DNA from: Kitasatospora sp. MAP12-44
GTDB taxonomy: Bacteria > Actinomycetota > Actinomycetes > Streptomycetales > Streptomycetaceae
Length of the DNA stretch: 64,000 nucleotides
NCBI RefSeq assembly: GCF_029892095.1
Contig: NZ_JARZAE010000004.1
Span: 5,270,001-5,334,000, forward strand
Direction of reading: 5' to 3'
A program made the position numbers and the translations under genes. A model generated the notes under the pieces. The model was given only the letters and a program-made list of their open reading frames with translations. It was not told the DNA's origin and searched no databases. Below are positions 40,295 to 48,465 of the stretch, one piece after another; the first letter of the stretch is position 1; every line of letters starts with the position of its first letter.

Positions 40295-41890
40295 GTGCGC
40301 ATAGCTCTGCTCACCGAGGGCACTCAACCGCACGCGCAGCGTGCCGACTGGTCCGGCCGGCTGGCCGCTGGGCTGCCGGAGCACGACTTCCAGCGCTACG
40401 TCCTGCTGCCGGGTGCGGCGGCCGAGCCGGCGCCCGGGGTGCGCACGCTGGTGCTGCGCGGGCCCCGGCCGACCGGGCGCGGGCCGGGCGCGGTGCGCCG
40501 GCGCGCTTACGCGTTGGCGTACCAGGAGCTGGTGAGGGCGCTGGTCATGCCCGGCGAGCGCGCGGGGTTCGCCGGCGGCCTCTACCGGCTGGCCGAGCTC
40601 GCCCGCCAGGACGGCGCGCTGCCCGGCTTCCTGGCCTCCGGGCATGCCCAGCGGGTGCTGGAGAAGGTCTGGCGCTCGCCCGGCGCGGACACCGCGGCCG
40701 GTCAACCGCTGGTCAGGGACGTGCTGGTGGCCGGCGACCTGCTGGAGCAGTGCCTGCGCCCGCTGTCGGCCGACTGGTACGGCGAGGGCCCCGACACGCT
40801 GGCCGGCGCCGACCTCTGCCATGTGGTGGGCGGCGGCCCGGCCGCGCTGCCCGCGCTGCTGGCCAAGCGCCTGTACGGGGTGCCGTTCGTGCTCACCGAG
40901 CACGGGCTGCACCTGCGCGAGCAGTACCTCGGCTACCGGCACGCGCCCTACCGCTGGCCGGTGCGCGCGCTGCTGCTCTCGTACTTCCGGCTGCTGACCG
41001 AGGAGACCTACCGGCAGGCCGCGGTGCTGACCCCGGGCAGTTCGTTCGACCGGGAGTGGCAGCGCCGCTGCGGCGCCGGCCCCGAGCGGATCCGGGTGGT
41101 CTACGAGGGCACCGAGGCGGTGGCCAGAGCGGCGGCCGGGCCCGAGCCGGCGGAGCCGACCCTGGTCTGGGCCGGGATGCTGGAGCCCGGCAGCGATCCG
41201 GAGCTGATGCTGCACGCGTTCGCCCGGGTCAGGGCCGAGCTGCCCACCGCGCGGCTGCGGATGTACGGCGTCGAGGGTCCGCCCGGCTACCTGGCGCACT
41301 GCCGGGCGATCGCCGGGCGACTGGGGCTCGGCGCGGCGCTCGGGGTGGGCACGGCGGAGGAGTCCGCGGTGGAGTTCGCGGGCCGGCCGGCCTCGCTGGC
41401 CGAGGCCTGGGCGAGCGGGACGGTGGTGGTCTTCTCGGCCCGGGCGCACCGCGGGCCCCGGCTGCCGGCCGACGCGATGCTCAGCGGCCGCGCGCTGGTG
41501 GCCACCGATGTCGGGGCGGTGCGCGAGGTGGTCGGGCCGACCGCCCTGGTGGTGCCGCCCGCCGACCCGCAGGCCCTGGCGGTCGCCTGCCTGGCGCTGC
41601 TCGGGGACGAGGAGCGGCGCGCGCGGCTCGGTCTGGCGGGCCGGCTGCGGGCGCAGGAACGATTCGCGGTGGAACCGGCGGTCGCGGCGTTCCGGGAGAT
41701 CTACCTGGAGGTGGTCTCGCGCTTCCCGGCCTTCCCGGCCGGGGACCGCCGGGCGGTGCCGCAGCCGTTCGCCCGGCCCGCCGAGTTCTGGGTGGCGGGC
41801 AGCCGAGCGGTGGCCGCTCCTTCTCCTGTTCCAGCTCCCGAGGCCGGTGCCGAGCCCGCGGACGCCGGGGCGATGGCGGAGGCAGTCTGA
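40295..41890 (+). CDS. Glycosyltransferase (DUF3492/GT4, PelF-like)
   Basis: A 531-aa protein. The N-terminal DUF3492 domain starts MRIALLTEGT and includes FVLTEHGLHLREQYLGYRHA. The GT4 domain follows: VVYEGTE, LVWAGMLEPGSDPELMLHAF, and ADAMLSGRALVATDVGAVRE, followed by the acidic VVPPADPQALA that binds the nucleotide sugar. GGAGGTCGTC precedes the GTG. First of three tightly linked genes (membrane protein and epimerase follow), indicating synthesis of a surface polysaccharide or glycolipid. Confidence 0.9.
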   Translation: MRIALLTEGTQPHAQRADWSGRLAAGLPEHDFQRYVLLPGAAAEPAPGVRTLVLRGPRPTGRGPGAVRRRAYALAYQELVRALVMPGERAGFAGGLYRLAELARQDGALPGFLASGHAQRVLEKVWRSPGADTAAGQPLVRDVLVAGDLLEQCLRPLSADWYGEGPDTLAGADLCHVVGGGPAALPALLAKRLYGVPFVLTEHGLHLREQYLGYRHAPYRWPVRALLLSYFRLLTEETYRQAAVLTPGSSFDREWQRRCGAGPERIRVVYEGTEAVARAAAGPEPAEPTLVWAGMLEPGSDPELMLHAFARVRAELPTARLRMYGVEGPPGYLAHCRAIAGRLGLGAALGVGTAEESAVEFAGRPASLAEAWASGTVVVFSARAHRGPRLPADAMLSGRALVATDVGAVREVVGPTALVVPPADPQALAVACLALLGDEERRARLGLAGRLRAQERFAVEPAVAAFREIYLEVVSRFPAFPAGDRRAVPQPFARPAEFWVAGSRAVAAPSPVPAPEAGAEPADAGAMAEAV

Positions 41891-42747
41891 TGCCCGGGGA
41901 CCCGGTGCGCGAGCTGATGGCGGCCCATCAGGAGCTCTGCGAGCGCGCCGTCGACCCGCTGGAGATCGCGGCGGCCCTGGAGGAGGCCGGGATCGGCGCC
42001 GCCACGGCCGCGCGCTACCGGCACGGCGACGTCTTCTCGCTCGCCGAGGAGCTGTTCGCCCGGGTCCCCCGCAAGCCGGGCGACGGCCCGGCGGCCGCTC
42101 GCGGGGTGCCGCCCGCCGCCGACCGGCCGGCCCGCGGGGCAGTACGGGCCCTGGGGCTGCTCGGCGCGCTCTGCCTGCCGCTGGCCGCGCCCGGCGGCGG
42201 TGCGACCGTCGCGCTGGTGCTGGCCGCCGGCGCCGCGACCGGGGCGGCGGGCTGCTCGGCGCGCTGGCTGCGGCACGTCGGGCGGGTGCAGCTGCGCACG
42301 TCCGCGACGATCGCCGAGTTCCGGGCCAGGATGCGTCCGGTCCTGCCGGTCGCGCTCGGGCTGTATCTCGCGGTGCTCGCGGTGGTCAGCTTCGCCGCGC
42401 TGGCCGTGCTCACCGTGCTGGCCCCCCGTCCGGGCCCGGCCGCCGGCCTACTGCAGAGCGCCTTCCAGCAGGCCGGGGCCGCGCAGTGGTCGGCGCAGGC
42501 CGCGCTGGGGCTGCTGGTGGGCTCGGCCGCGGTGCTGCACCGGTGCGGTCAGGCTCGGGTGGCGCTGGCCGGGCTGCTGGCCGCCGACACGCTGGCGGTC
42601 GTCGGCCTGCTGCTGCGCGCGGGCGGCCTGCTGCCCGGCTGGGCCGCGGCGCCGGGCGTACCGGCGGCGGTCGCGGCCGGCTCGGCCGCGACGGTGCTGC
42701 TGCCGTACGCGTGGATCGTCCTCGGCCGGCCCGGCTCGTACCGCTGA
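41890..42747 (+). CDS. Membrane protein of a glycan locus
   Basis: A 285-aa protein. The soluble N-terminus (about 1-75) contains EIAAALEEAGIGAATAARYR and HGDVFSLAEELFARVP; six or seven hydrophobic helices follow (LGLLGALCLPLAA, VALVLAAGAATGAAG, VALGLYLAVLAVVSFAALAV and others). The ATG overlaps the glycosyltransferase stop by one base (TGATG), so it is coupled to it. A transporter or assembly factor for the product is plausible; no known family is recognised. Confidence 0.82.
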   Translation: MPGDPVRELMAAHQELCERAVDPLEIAAALEEAGIGAATAARYRHGDVFSLAEELFARVPRKPGDGPAAARGVPPAADRPARGAVRALGLLGALCLPLAAPGGGATVALVLAAGAATGAAGCSARWLRHVGRVQLRTSATIAEFRARMRPVLPVALGLYLAVLAVVSFAALAVLTVLAPRPGPAAGLLQSAFQQAGAAQWSAQAALGLLVGSAAVLHRCGQARVALAGLLAADTLAVVGLLLRAGGLLPGWAAAPGVPAAVAAGSAATVLLPYAWIVLGRPGSYR

Positions 42748-42809
42748 GGCCGGCCGGTCCGAGCCCCTCAGAACTCCCGTCTCACTGATCTCGTGGAAGG
42801 ACACCCCCG

Positions 42810-43763
42810 ATGAGGGTGCTGCTGCTGGGCGCCGACGGCTACATCGGCCGTCGGGTCGCCGACCGTCTGCTGCTGGACCGTGACCTGCAGGTCACGGTGC
42901 TCGGCCGACGCGACTCGGCCGACATCCGGTTCGACCTGTCGGCCGGGAGCCCGGGGGCGCTGGCCCGGTTCCTGGACGCGGTGGCGCCGCAGGTGGTGAT
43001 CAACTGCGCCGGGGCGACCTATGGCACCTCCCGGGCGCTGATCCGCGCCAACGCCCTCGCGGTGGCGACGGTCTGCGAGGCGATCCGGCGCAGCCGGCAG
43101 CCGGCCAGGCTGGTGCACGTCGGGTCGGCGGCGGAGTACGGGGCGGTGGCGCCCGGCGCGCCGATCGCGGAGACCGCCGAGCCGCGCCCGGTCGGTCCGT
43201 ACGGGGTGTCCAAGCTCACCGGGACGGAGCTGGTGACCTCCTCCGGGCTGGACGCGGCGGTGCTGCGGGTCTTCGACGTGGTGGGGCCCGGCGCGCCCGC
43301 CGCCTCGCTCTTCGGCCGGCTCGCCGACGGCCTGCGCCGGGCGCTGGAGCAGCAGGAGTCGCAGGTCAGGATGCCGGACCTGTCGGCGTTCCGGGATTTC
43401 GTCGACGTCCGGGACGTGGCGCTGGCGGTCCGGGCGGCGGCGGTCTCGGCCGCCACCGGGGTGATCAACATCGGCAGCGGGCATGCCGTGCGGTCCAGGG
43501 ACGCGGCGTATCTGCTGGTCAGGGCATCGGGCTTCGAGGGGGCGCTGACCGAGGAGGCCAGGGCGGTGGTGCTGCCGGCCCAGCCGGTCGGCGAGCACGG
43601 CGGCGGGGAGCGGCCGCCGGCCGAGCCGCGCCCGTACGCCGAGCCGGTGCCCTGGCGGCAGGCTGACGTGCGCACGGCGCGGGAGCGGCTCGGCTGGCGG
43701 GCCTGCACGCCGCTGGAGGAGTCGCTGGGCGATGTGTGGCTTGAGACGGCCTGCCGGGTGTGA
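42810..43763 (+). CDS. NAD-dependent epimerase/dehydratase (extended SDR)
   Basis: A 317-aa enzyme with Rossmann loop LLLGADGYIGRRV, strand VVINCAGATYG, VHVGSAAEYG and the catalytic Tyr-x3-Lys in GPYGVSKLTG. RDFVDVRDVALAV is typical of sugar-nucleotide epimerases and dehydratases. Probably makes or modifies the sugar nucleotide used by the glycosyltransferase two genes upstream. GGAAGGACACCCCCG precedes the ATG. Confidence 0.92.
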   Translation: MRVLLLGADGYIGRRVADRLLLDRDLQVTVLGRRDSADIRFDLSAGSPGALARFLDAVAPQVVINCAGATYGTSRALIRANALAVATVCEAIRRSRQPARLVHVGSAAEYGAVAPGAPIAETAEPRPVGPYGVSKLTGTELVTSSGLDAAVLRVFDVVGPGAPAASLFGRLADGLRRALEQQESQVRMPDLSAFRDFVDVRDVALAVRAAAVSAATGVINIGSGHAVRSRDAAYLLVRASGFEGALTEEARAVVLPAQPVGEHGGGERPPAEPRPYAEPVPWRQADVRTARERLGWRACTPLEESLGDVWLETACRV

Positions 43764-43907
43764 GCCCGCCTGGCTGCGGTCGGTCAGCCAGGTCCCACGA
43801 TCCGGCGCGCCGCGTCTCGCCTGTCGGACTTGCTGTCTCGGAATACCGGGTGGACGTGACACTGTTGGCGTAGTCACTACCGAACACTGACGACCATCGG
43901 AGTCCCC

Positions 43908-45086
43908 GTGTCGCTGCCACCCCTGGTTGAGCCGGCTGCCGAGCTCACCGTCGACGAGGTCCGCCGGTACTCCCGCCACCTGATCATCCCGGATGTCGGG
44001 ATGGCCGGGCAGAAGCGGCTGAAGAACGCCAAGGTGCTCTGTGTCGGCGCCGGTGGCCTCGGCTCTCCGGCGCTGATGTACCTGGCCGCGGCCGGTGTGG
44101 GCACGCTGGGCATCGTGGAGTTCGACACCGTCGACGAGTCCAACCTCCAGCGCCAGATCATCCACGGCCAGTCCGACATCGGCCGCTCCAAGGGCGAGTC
44201 CGCGCGCGACTCGGTCAAGGAGATCAACCCGTACGTCAACGTGATCCTGCATGACGAGCGCCTCGACAACGAGAACGTCATGGAGATCTTCTCCGGCTAC
44301 GACCTGATCGTGGACGGCACCGACAACTTCGCCACCCGTTACCTGGTGAACGACGCCGCGGTGCTGCTCGGCAAGCCGTATGTCTGGGGCTCGATCTACC
44401 GCTTCGACGGCCAGGCCAGCGTCTTCTGGGCCGACCACGGTCCCTGCTACCGCTGCCTCTACCCGGAGGCCCCGCCGCCAGGCATGGTCCCCTCCTGCGC
44501 CGAGGGCGGCGTGCTCGGGGTGCTCTGCGCCTCGATCGGCTCGATCCAGGTCACCGAGGCGATCAAGCTGCTGGCCGGCATCGGCGAGCCGCTGGTCGGC
44601 CGACTGATGATCTACGACGCCCTGGAGATGAACTACCGCCAGGTCAAGGTCCGCAAGGACCCCGACTGCGCGCTCTGCGGCGAGAACCCCACGGTCACCG
44701 GGCTGATCGACTACGAGGCGTTCTGCGGCGCGATCTCGGAGGAGGCCCAGGAGGCCGCCATCGGGTCGACCATCACGCCCAAGCAGCTCAAGGAGTGGCA
44801 GGACAACGGCGAGAAGATCTTCCTCGTCGACGTCCGCGAGCCCGGCGAGTACGAGATCGTCAACATCCCCGGCGCCACGCTCATCCCGAAGAACGAGTTC
44901 CTGATGGGCAACGCCCTGGAGCTGATGCCGCAGGACAAGAAGATCGTCCTGCACTGCAAGACCGGCGTCCGCTCGGCCGAGGTGCTGGCCGTCCTGAAGT
45001 CGGCCGGCTTCTCCGACGCCGTCCACCTGGGCAGCGGCGTGGTCGGCTGGGTCAACCAGATCGAGCCCCACAAGCCGGTCTACTGA
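43908..45086 (+). CDS. moeZ: Adenylyltransferase/sulfurtransferase MoeZ
   Basis: A 392-aa E1-like protein fused to rhodanese. ThiF/MoeB domain: RYSRHLIIPDVGMAGQKRLK, VGAGGLGSPALMYLAAAG, zinc pairs in CYRCLYP and CALCG. Rhodanese domain from about 285: FLVDVREPGEYE and active-site Cys350 in LHCKTGVRS. It adenylates and then thiocarboxylates ubiquitin-like sulfur carriers, for molybdopterin, thiamine, cysteine and some antibiotic pathways. GGAG precedes the GTG by 5 nt. A 24-bp-stem terminator follows. Confidence 0.95.
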   Translation: MSLPPLVEPAAELTVDEVRRYSRHLIIPDVGMAGQKRLKNAKVLCVGAGGLGSPALMYLAAAGVGTLGIVEFDTVDESNLQRQIIHGQSDIGRSKGESARDSVKEINPYVNVILHDERLDNENVMEIFSGYDLIVDGTDNFATRYLVNDAAVLLGKPYVWGSIYRFDGQASVFWADHGPCYRCLYPEAPPPGMVPSCAEGGVLGVLCASIGSIQVTEAIKLLAGIGEPLVGRLMIYDALEMNYRQVKVRKDPDCALCGENPTVTGLIDYEAFCGAISEEAQEAAIGSTITPKQLKEWQDNGEKIFLVDVREPGEYEIVNIPGATLIPKNEFLMGNALELMPQDKKIVLHCKTGVRSAEVLAVLKSAGFSDAVHLGSGVVGWVNQIEPHKPVY

Positions 45087-45099
45087 CGCGCAGTCGTGT

Positions 45100-45150
45100 G
45101 AAAGGCCGCGGGCCGGGCTCCTGGATCAGGAGCCCGGCCCGCGGCCTTTC
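45100..45150. terminator. Bidirectional terminator between moeZ and the flippase-like gene
   Basis: A perfect 24-bp stem (45100-45123 with 45127-45150) and 3-nt loop between two convergent genes. AAAGG/CCTTT at the base gives T-runs in both directions. Confidence 0.95.
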
Positions 45151-45160
45151 AGCATGGCGC

Positions 45161-47815
45161 TCACATCGCGCCCTTGCGTTGCAGATAGGTGTAGGCGATC
45201 CAGCCGGGCACCACCGGGAGCCAGAAGGTCAGCGCCCGGAAGAGGAAGACGGCGGAGGTCGCGGTGGCCGCCGGCAGGCCGCCGAAGCTGGCGAGTGCGC
45301 CGATCAGGGCCAGCTCGACCGGCCCGATCCCGCCCGGGGTCGGCACGGCCGAGCCGGCCGCGTTCGCGGTCAGGAAGATCACCGCGACGGTCGGGTAGCT
45401 CATCGAGCCGCCGAAGGCCCGCACCGAGGCGTCCAGGCAGGCGGTGAAGGCCAGCGTCAGCAGCACGATGCCGCCGAAGCCGGTGACCAGCTTGCTGGGC
45501 GTCTGCATCAGGTCGAGCATCCGGGGGACCACCCCGAAGAAGAGGCCGCGCACCCGGGTCACCACGAAGCGGCGCAGCGGTGCGACCGCCGCGATCACCA
45601 GCGCCAGCACGGCCGCTGCCAGCACCCCGATGATCACCGCCCGCTGGCTGCCGACGTCGCCGTTGCGCTGGCTGCCGGTGATCAGACCGAAGCCGAAGAG
45701 CAGCAGCAGGTGGCCGGCCAGCCCGGCGAGCTGCGAGGCGCCCACGCTGGCCACCGCCTGGCCCGGCCGCACGCCGGACTTCTGCAGGTAGCGGGTGTTG
45801 AGCGCGATGCCGCCGATCGCGGCGGGTGCCACCAGCTTGACGAAGGAGCCGGCCAGCTGGGCCGCCATGGTCCGCCCGAACGGCAGCTTCTCGGGGACGA
45901 AGCCGGTCAGGCTCATCGCCGCGGCGCCGTAGCTGGCCGCGGCGGCGGCCAGCGCGGCCGAGGCCCAGGCCCAGTTCATCTGCGAGAGCTTCAGCTGACC
46001 GGGCTGGATGGTGGTCACCGCGAGATAGGCCGCGAAGGCCAGCGCGATCACCATGATCAGGCTCTTCGGCTTGAGCCGCTCCAACTTGGCCGGTGCCAGC
46101 GGGGCCTCCGGCACGATCTCCAGGATCTGGGCGCGGATCTTGCTGAGCAGGTCCTCGCCGGCCGCGGTGATGTCCTCCTCGGCCTGCTCCTGGGTGCGCT
46201 CGCCGGCCGCCACCTGCTCCAGCGCCAGCGCCTGGGCGGCGGCCTTGCGGTCCTTGGACTGCCGGGCCAGGTCCGCCCTGGTCTGCCGGCTCATGCCGAC
46301 CGGCTGCAGCAGCGGCAGCGAGGCGGCCACCCGATCGGGTCCCAGCACCCGGGTGGCGGTGGCGACCGCGCGCTCGGGGCCGACCCGCAGCGCGAAGGTG
46401 GTCAGCAGCTGGGCGGTGTCGATCCGCAGGGTGAGGTCGCCGGCCGCGATGTCGCCGCCGGAGAGGTTGACCAGCGCGCCGAGCTTCTCGTTTACCACCA
46501 GCAGCGACTCGCCGGTCAGCCGCCGGTGGGCGATCCGGCGCTGGTGCAGGACGCCGACCGACTCCCAGAAGGAGGCCATCACCTCGTCGGTGATCTCGGC
46601 GGCCGACAGCTCGTCGAGCGCGCGGCCCTCGACCTTCTCGTAGACCAGGATGGCCGCGTCCGGGCCGAGCTCCGAGGTGGCCACCAGCTGCGGGGCATGC
46701 GCACCGGCCGCGGCCGCCGCGTAGGCGATCAGGGCCTCCTGCTCCAGCGCCTGGCGCAGCGACTGCGGGCTGCGCCGGACGGCCACCGAGCGCAGCAGCA
46801 GCCGGCGCCAGACCCGGTAGAAGAAGCCGGAGGCCTGCTGCTCGCGGTCGATGATGTGGACGTCGAGGGTCGGGCCGTCGTTCTGGTTGACGTAGTAGCG
46901 CCGGGTGCCGCCGGGGGCGTCCGGTGCGCGGTGGGCGCCGGTGGGCGCGAAGCCGACCTTGCGCAGGCCGAGCATCAGGTGCTGGCCGGTCGGGCGGATG
47001 TTCGGCGAGCCGATCGCGTAGAGCGTCCCGTACGCCACCGACCAGCCGATCAGCACGGTCAGCAGGAGCGAGAGGACGGTGGTGTAGCCGCTGATCAGCT
47101 CGGTGGCGCCGCTGAGGATCACCACGATCCACAGCGCGACCCGCCAGCGTGGTCGGCTGACCATCCCGACGGCTGTCATATAGGCGATCACCGGCGCCAG
47201 GTAGCCGTGCACAGGGTCGGTGAGCGAGGTGCTGCCGGTGTCCGGCAGCTGGGTCAGCGCGTTGCGGATGGCCTCCGAGGCGCCCTCGGCCACCCACCAG
47301 TCGACGGCCAGCGAGACCCCGTAGGCGAGCACCGAGGCGAGCACGCCGTCGGCCACCCGCAGGCCGTCGCGTTTGATCAGCCGCTCGACGGCGAAGGCCA
47401 GCGGCACACCCAGCACGGCGATGCTGGAGACCAGGCTTCCGACGGTGCTCAGCCAGGACGGGATGTGCCGGATGTTGACGTTGATGTCGCTTTCGAGGCC
47501 GCTGGTGGTCGAGGTCGCGATCCCGGCCAGGACGAAGAGCGCGATGATGCCCAGCAGGCCGGCCAGCAGGCGGATCAGGTCGGAGGGTCGGTGTGCGCGG
47601 GCCGCGAGCAGCGGCTCGTCGACCGCGAGGTCGTCGCCCTCGGGCTCGGGCTCGGGCGCCGGCACGGCCACGGGCACCGGCGCGGGCTCGGGGATTGCGC
47701 GCACGGCGGGACGGGCCTGCTTCACCAGGGAGACTTTCGGCTCCTCGGGGGCGGGCAGTGCGGCGGTGGGCTCCTCGGAGCCCTCGTCCACGTCCACGTC
47801 AGCCGTCCCGGTCAT
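45161..47815 (-). CDS. Large flippase-like membrane protein (LPG-synthase TM region) with kinase-like domain
   Basis: About 884 aa. Order: a Pro/Glu-rich start (to about 75), six hydrophobic helices (85-280), a soluble centre (about 300-540) containing ASELGP-type kinase-like features (ATSELGPDAAILVYEKVEGR, HRRLTGESLLVV), then eight helices of the LPG_synthase_TM/AglD type (570-884) with SFVKLVAPAAIGGIALNTRY and the signature AAGSAVPTPGGIGPVELALI. It probably moves or modifies a lipid-linked substrate. The ATG at 47815 follows GAGGACAAGACCAG; an in-frame GTG lies 24 bp upstream. Confidence 0.85.
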   Translation of the reverse strand: MTGTADVDVDEGSEEPTAALPAPEEPKVSLVKQARPAVRAIPEPAPVPVAVPAPEPEPEGDDLAVDEPLLAARAHRPSDLIRLLAGLLGIIALFVLAGIATSTTSGLESDINVNIRHIPSWLSTVGSLVSSIAVLGVPLAFAVERLIKRDGLRVADGVLASVLAYGVSLAVDWWVAEGASEAIRNALTQLPDTGSTSLTDPVHGYLAPVIAYMTAVGMVSRPRWRVALWIVVILSGATELISGYTTVLSLLLTVLIGWSVAYGTLYAIGSPNIRPTGQHLMLGLRKVGFAPTGAHRAPDAPGGTRRYYVNQNDGPTLDVHIIDREQQASGFFYRVWRRLLLRSVAVRRSPQSLRQALEQEALIAYAAAAAGAHAPQLVATSELGPDAAILVYEKVEGRALDELSAAEITDEVMASFWESVGVLHQRRIAHRRLTGESLLVVNEKLGALVNLSGGDIAAGDLTLRIDTAQLLTTFALRVGPERAVATATRVLGPDRVAASLPLLQPVGMSRQTRADLARQSKDRKAAAQALALEQVAAGERTQEQAEEDITAAGEDLLSKIRAQILEIVPEAPLAPAKLERLKPKSLIMVIALAFAAYLAVTTIQPGQLKLSQMNWAWASAALAAAAASYGAAAMSLTGFVPEKLPFGRTMAAQLAGSFVKLVAPAAIGGIALNTRYLQKSGVRPGQAVASVGASQLAGLAGHLLLLFGFGLITGSQRNGDVGSQRAVIIGVLAAAVLALVIAAVAPLRRFVVTRVRGLFFGVVPRMLDLMQTPSKLVTGFGGIVLLTLAFTACLDASVRAFGGSMSYPTVAVIFLTANAAGSAVPTPGGIGPVELALIGALASFGGLPAATATSAVFLFRALTFWLPVVPGWIAYTYLQRKGAM

Positions 47816-47974
47816 CTGGTCTTGTCCTCGTATCACCACTCACCGCCTCGAAGATGGTGGCATGCCGAGTCGGCCGCCGCTGGACAGGGGCCGAACCGGG
47901 CGCGGCGAATACGCCCGCTGGGCGCTCGTCGCTCGTCCGGATGCGGAAGAATCCCGGGGGTGACGGAGAACAGC

Positions 47975-48328
47975 ATGGACCAGCAGCAGGATGGTGACCT
48001 GCCCCCCTTCGCCGAGCTGGTGCTCGACCTGATCGACCGGATCCCGCCCGGTCGGGTGATGACCTACGGGGACGTGGCCGAGTACCTGGAACAGGGCGGT
48101 CCGCGCCAGGTGGGGCGGGTCCTGGCGCTCTACGGTGGCGCGGTGTCCTGGTGGCGAGTGGTGCGGGCGGACGGTGCGCTGCTGCCGGGTCACGAGCAGC
48201 GCGCGCTGGCCGCCTACCGGGTCGAGGGTACGCCGCTGCGGGTCGGTCGGGGCCCGGCTCGGGGCTCGCAGGCGGCCGAGAGCCTGCCCCGGGTGGATCT
48301 GCGGCAGGCCCGCTGGGACGGGCGGTAA
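47975..48328 (+). CDS. Alkyltransferase-like (ATL) DNA-repair protein
   Basis: A 117-aa MGMT-fold protein: LVLDLIDRIPPGRVMTYGDV, GGPRQVGRVLALYGGAVSWW and RVVRADGALLPGHEQRALAA. Where O6-alkylguanine transferases have PCHR with the acceptor Cys, this protein reads SWWR, so it cannot transfer alkyl groups. ATLs bind alkylated guanine and recruit nucleotide-excision repair. GGAG supports the ATG at 47975; a GTG at 47960 in the same frame is an alternative. It lies upstream of adnA. Confidence 0.9.
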   Translation: MDQQQDGDLPPFAELVLDLIDRIPPGRVMTYGDVAEYLEQGGPRQVGRVLALYGGAVSWWRVVRADGALLPGHEQRALAAYRVEGTPLRVGRGPARGSQAAESLPRVDLRQARWDGR

Positions 48329-48465
48329 GAGGAGCGTTAGCGCGGACACAGTCCGAATCCTGCGCCGCCCGGACCCCACTCATTCGTGTGACCGGGCGCA
48401 CCCGTTCCGGCGCACGCCCGTCGATCTCGTAGGCTCGGTGGTCGGACTCTCCCCCCAGGACCACA

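Noticed and set aside
44795..48328. Plus-strand frame of 1177 codons running into the ATL gene
   Set aside because: It crosses the moeZ rhodanese end, a 24-bp-stem terminator and the flippase-like gene out of frame. Only the last 117 codons are coding.
47975..48328. O6-methylguanine-DNA methyltransferase
   Set aside because: The acceptor cysteine motif PCHR is replaced by SWWR, so it is alkyltransferase-like and not an active methyltransferase.
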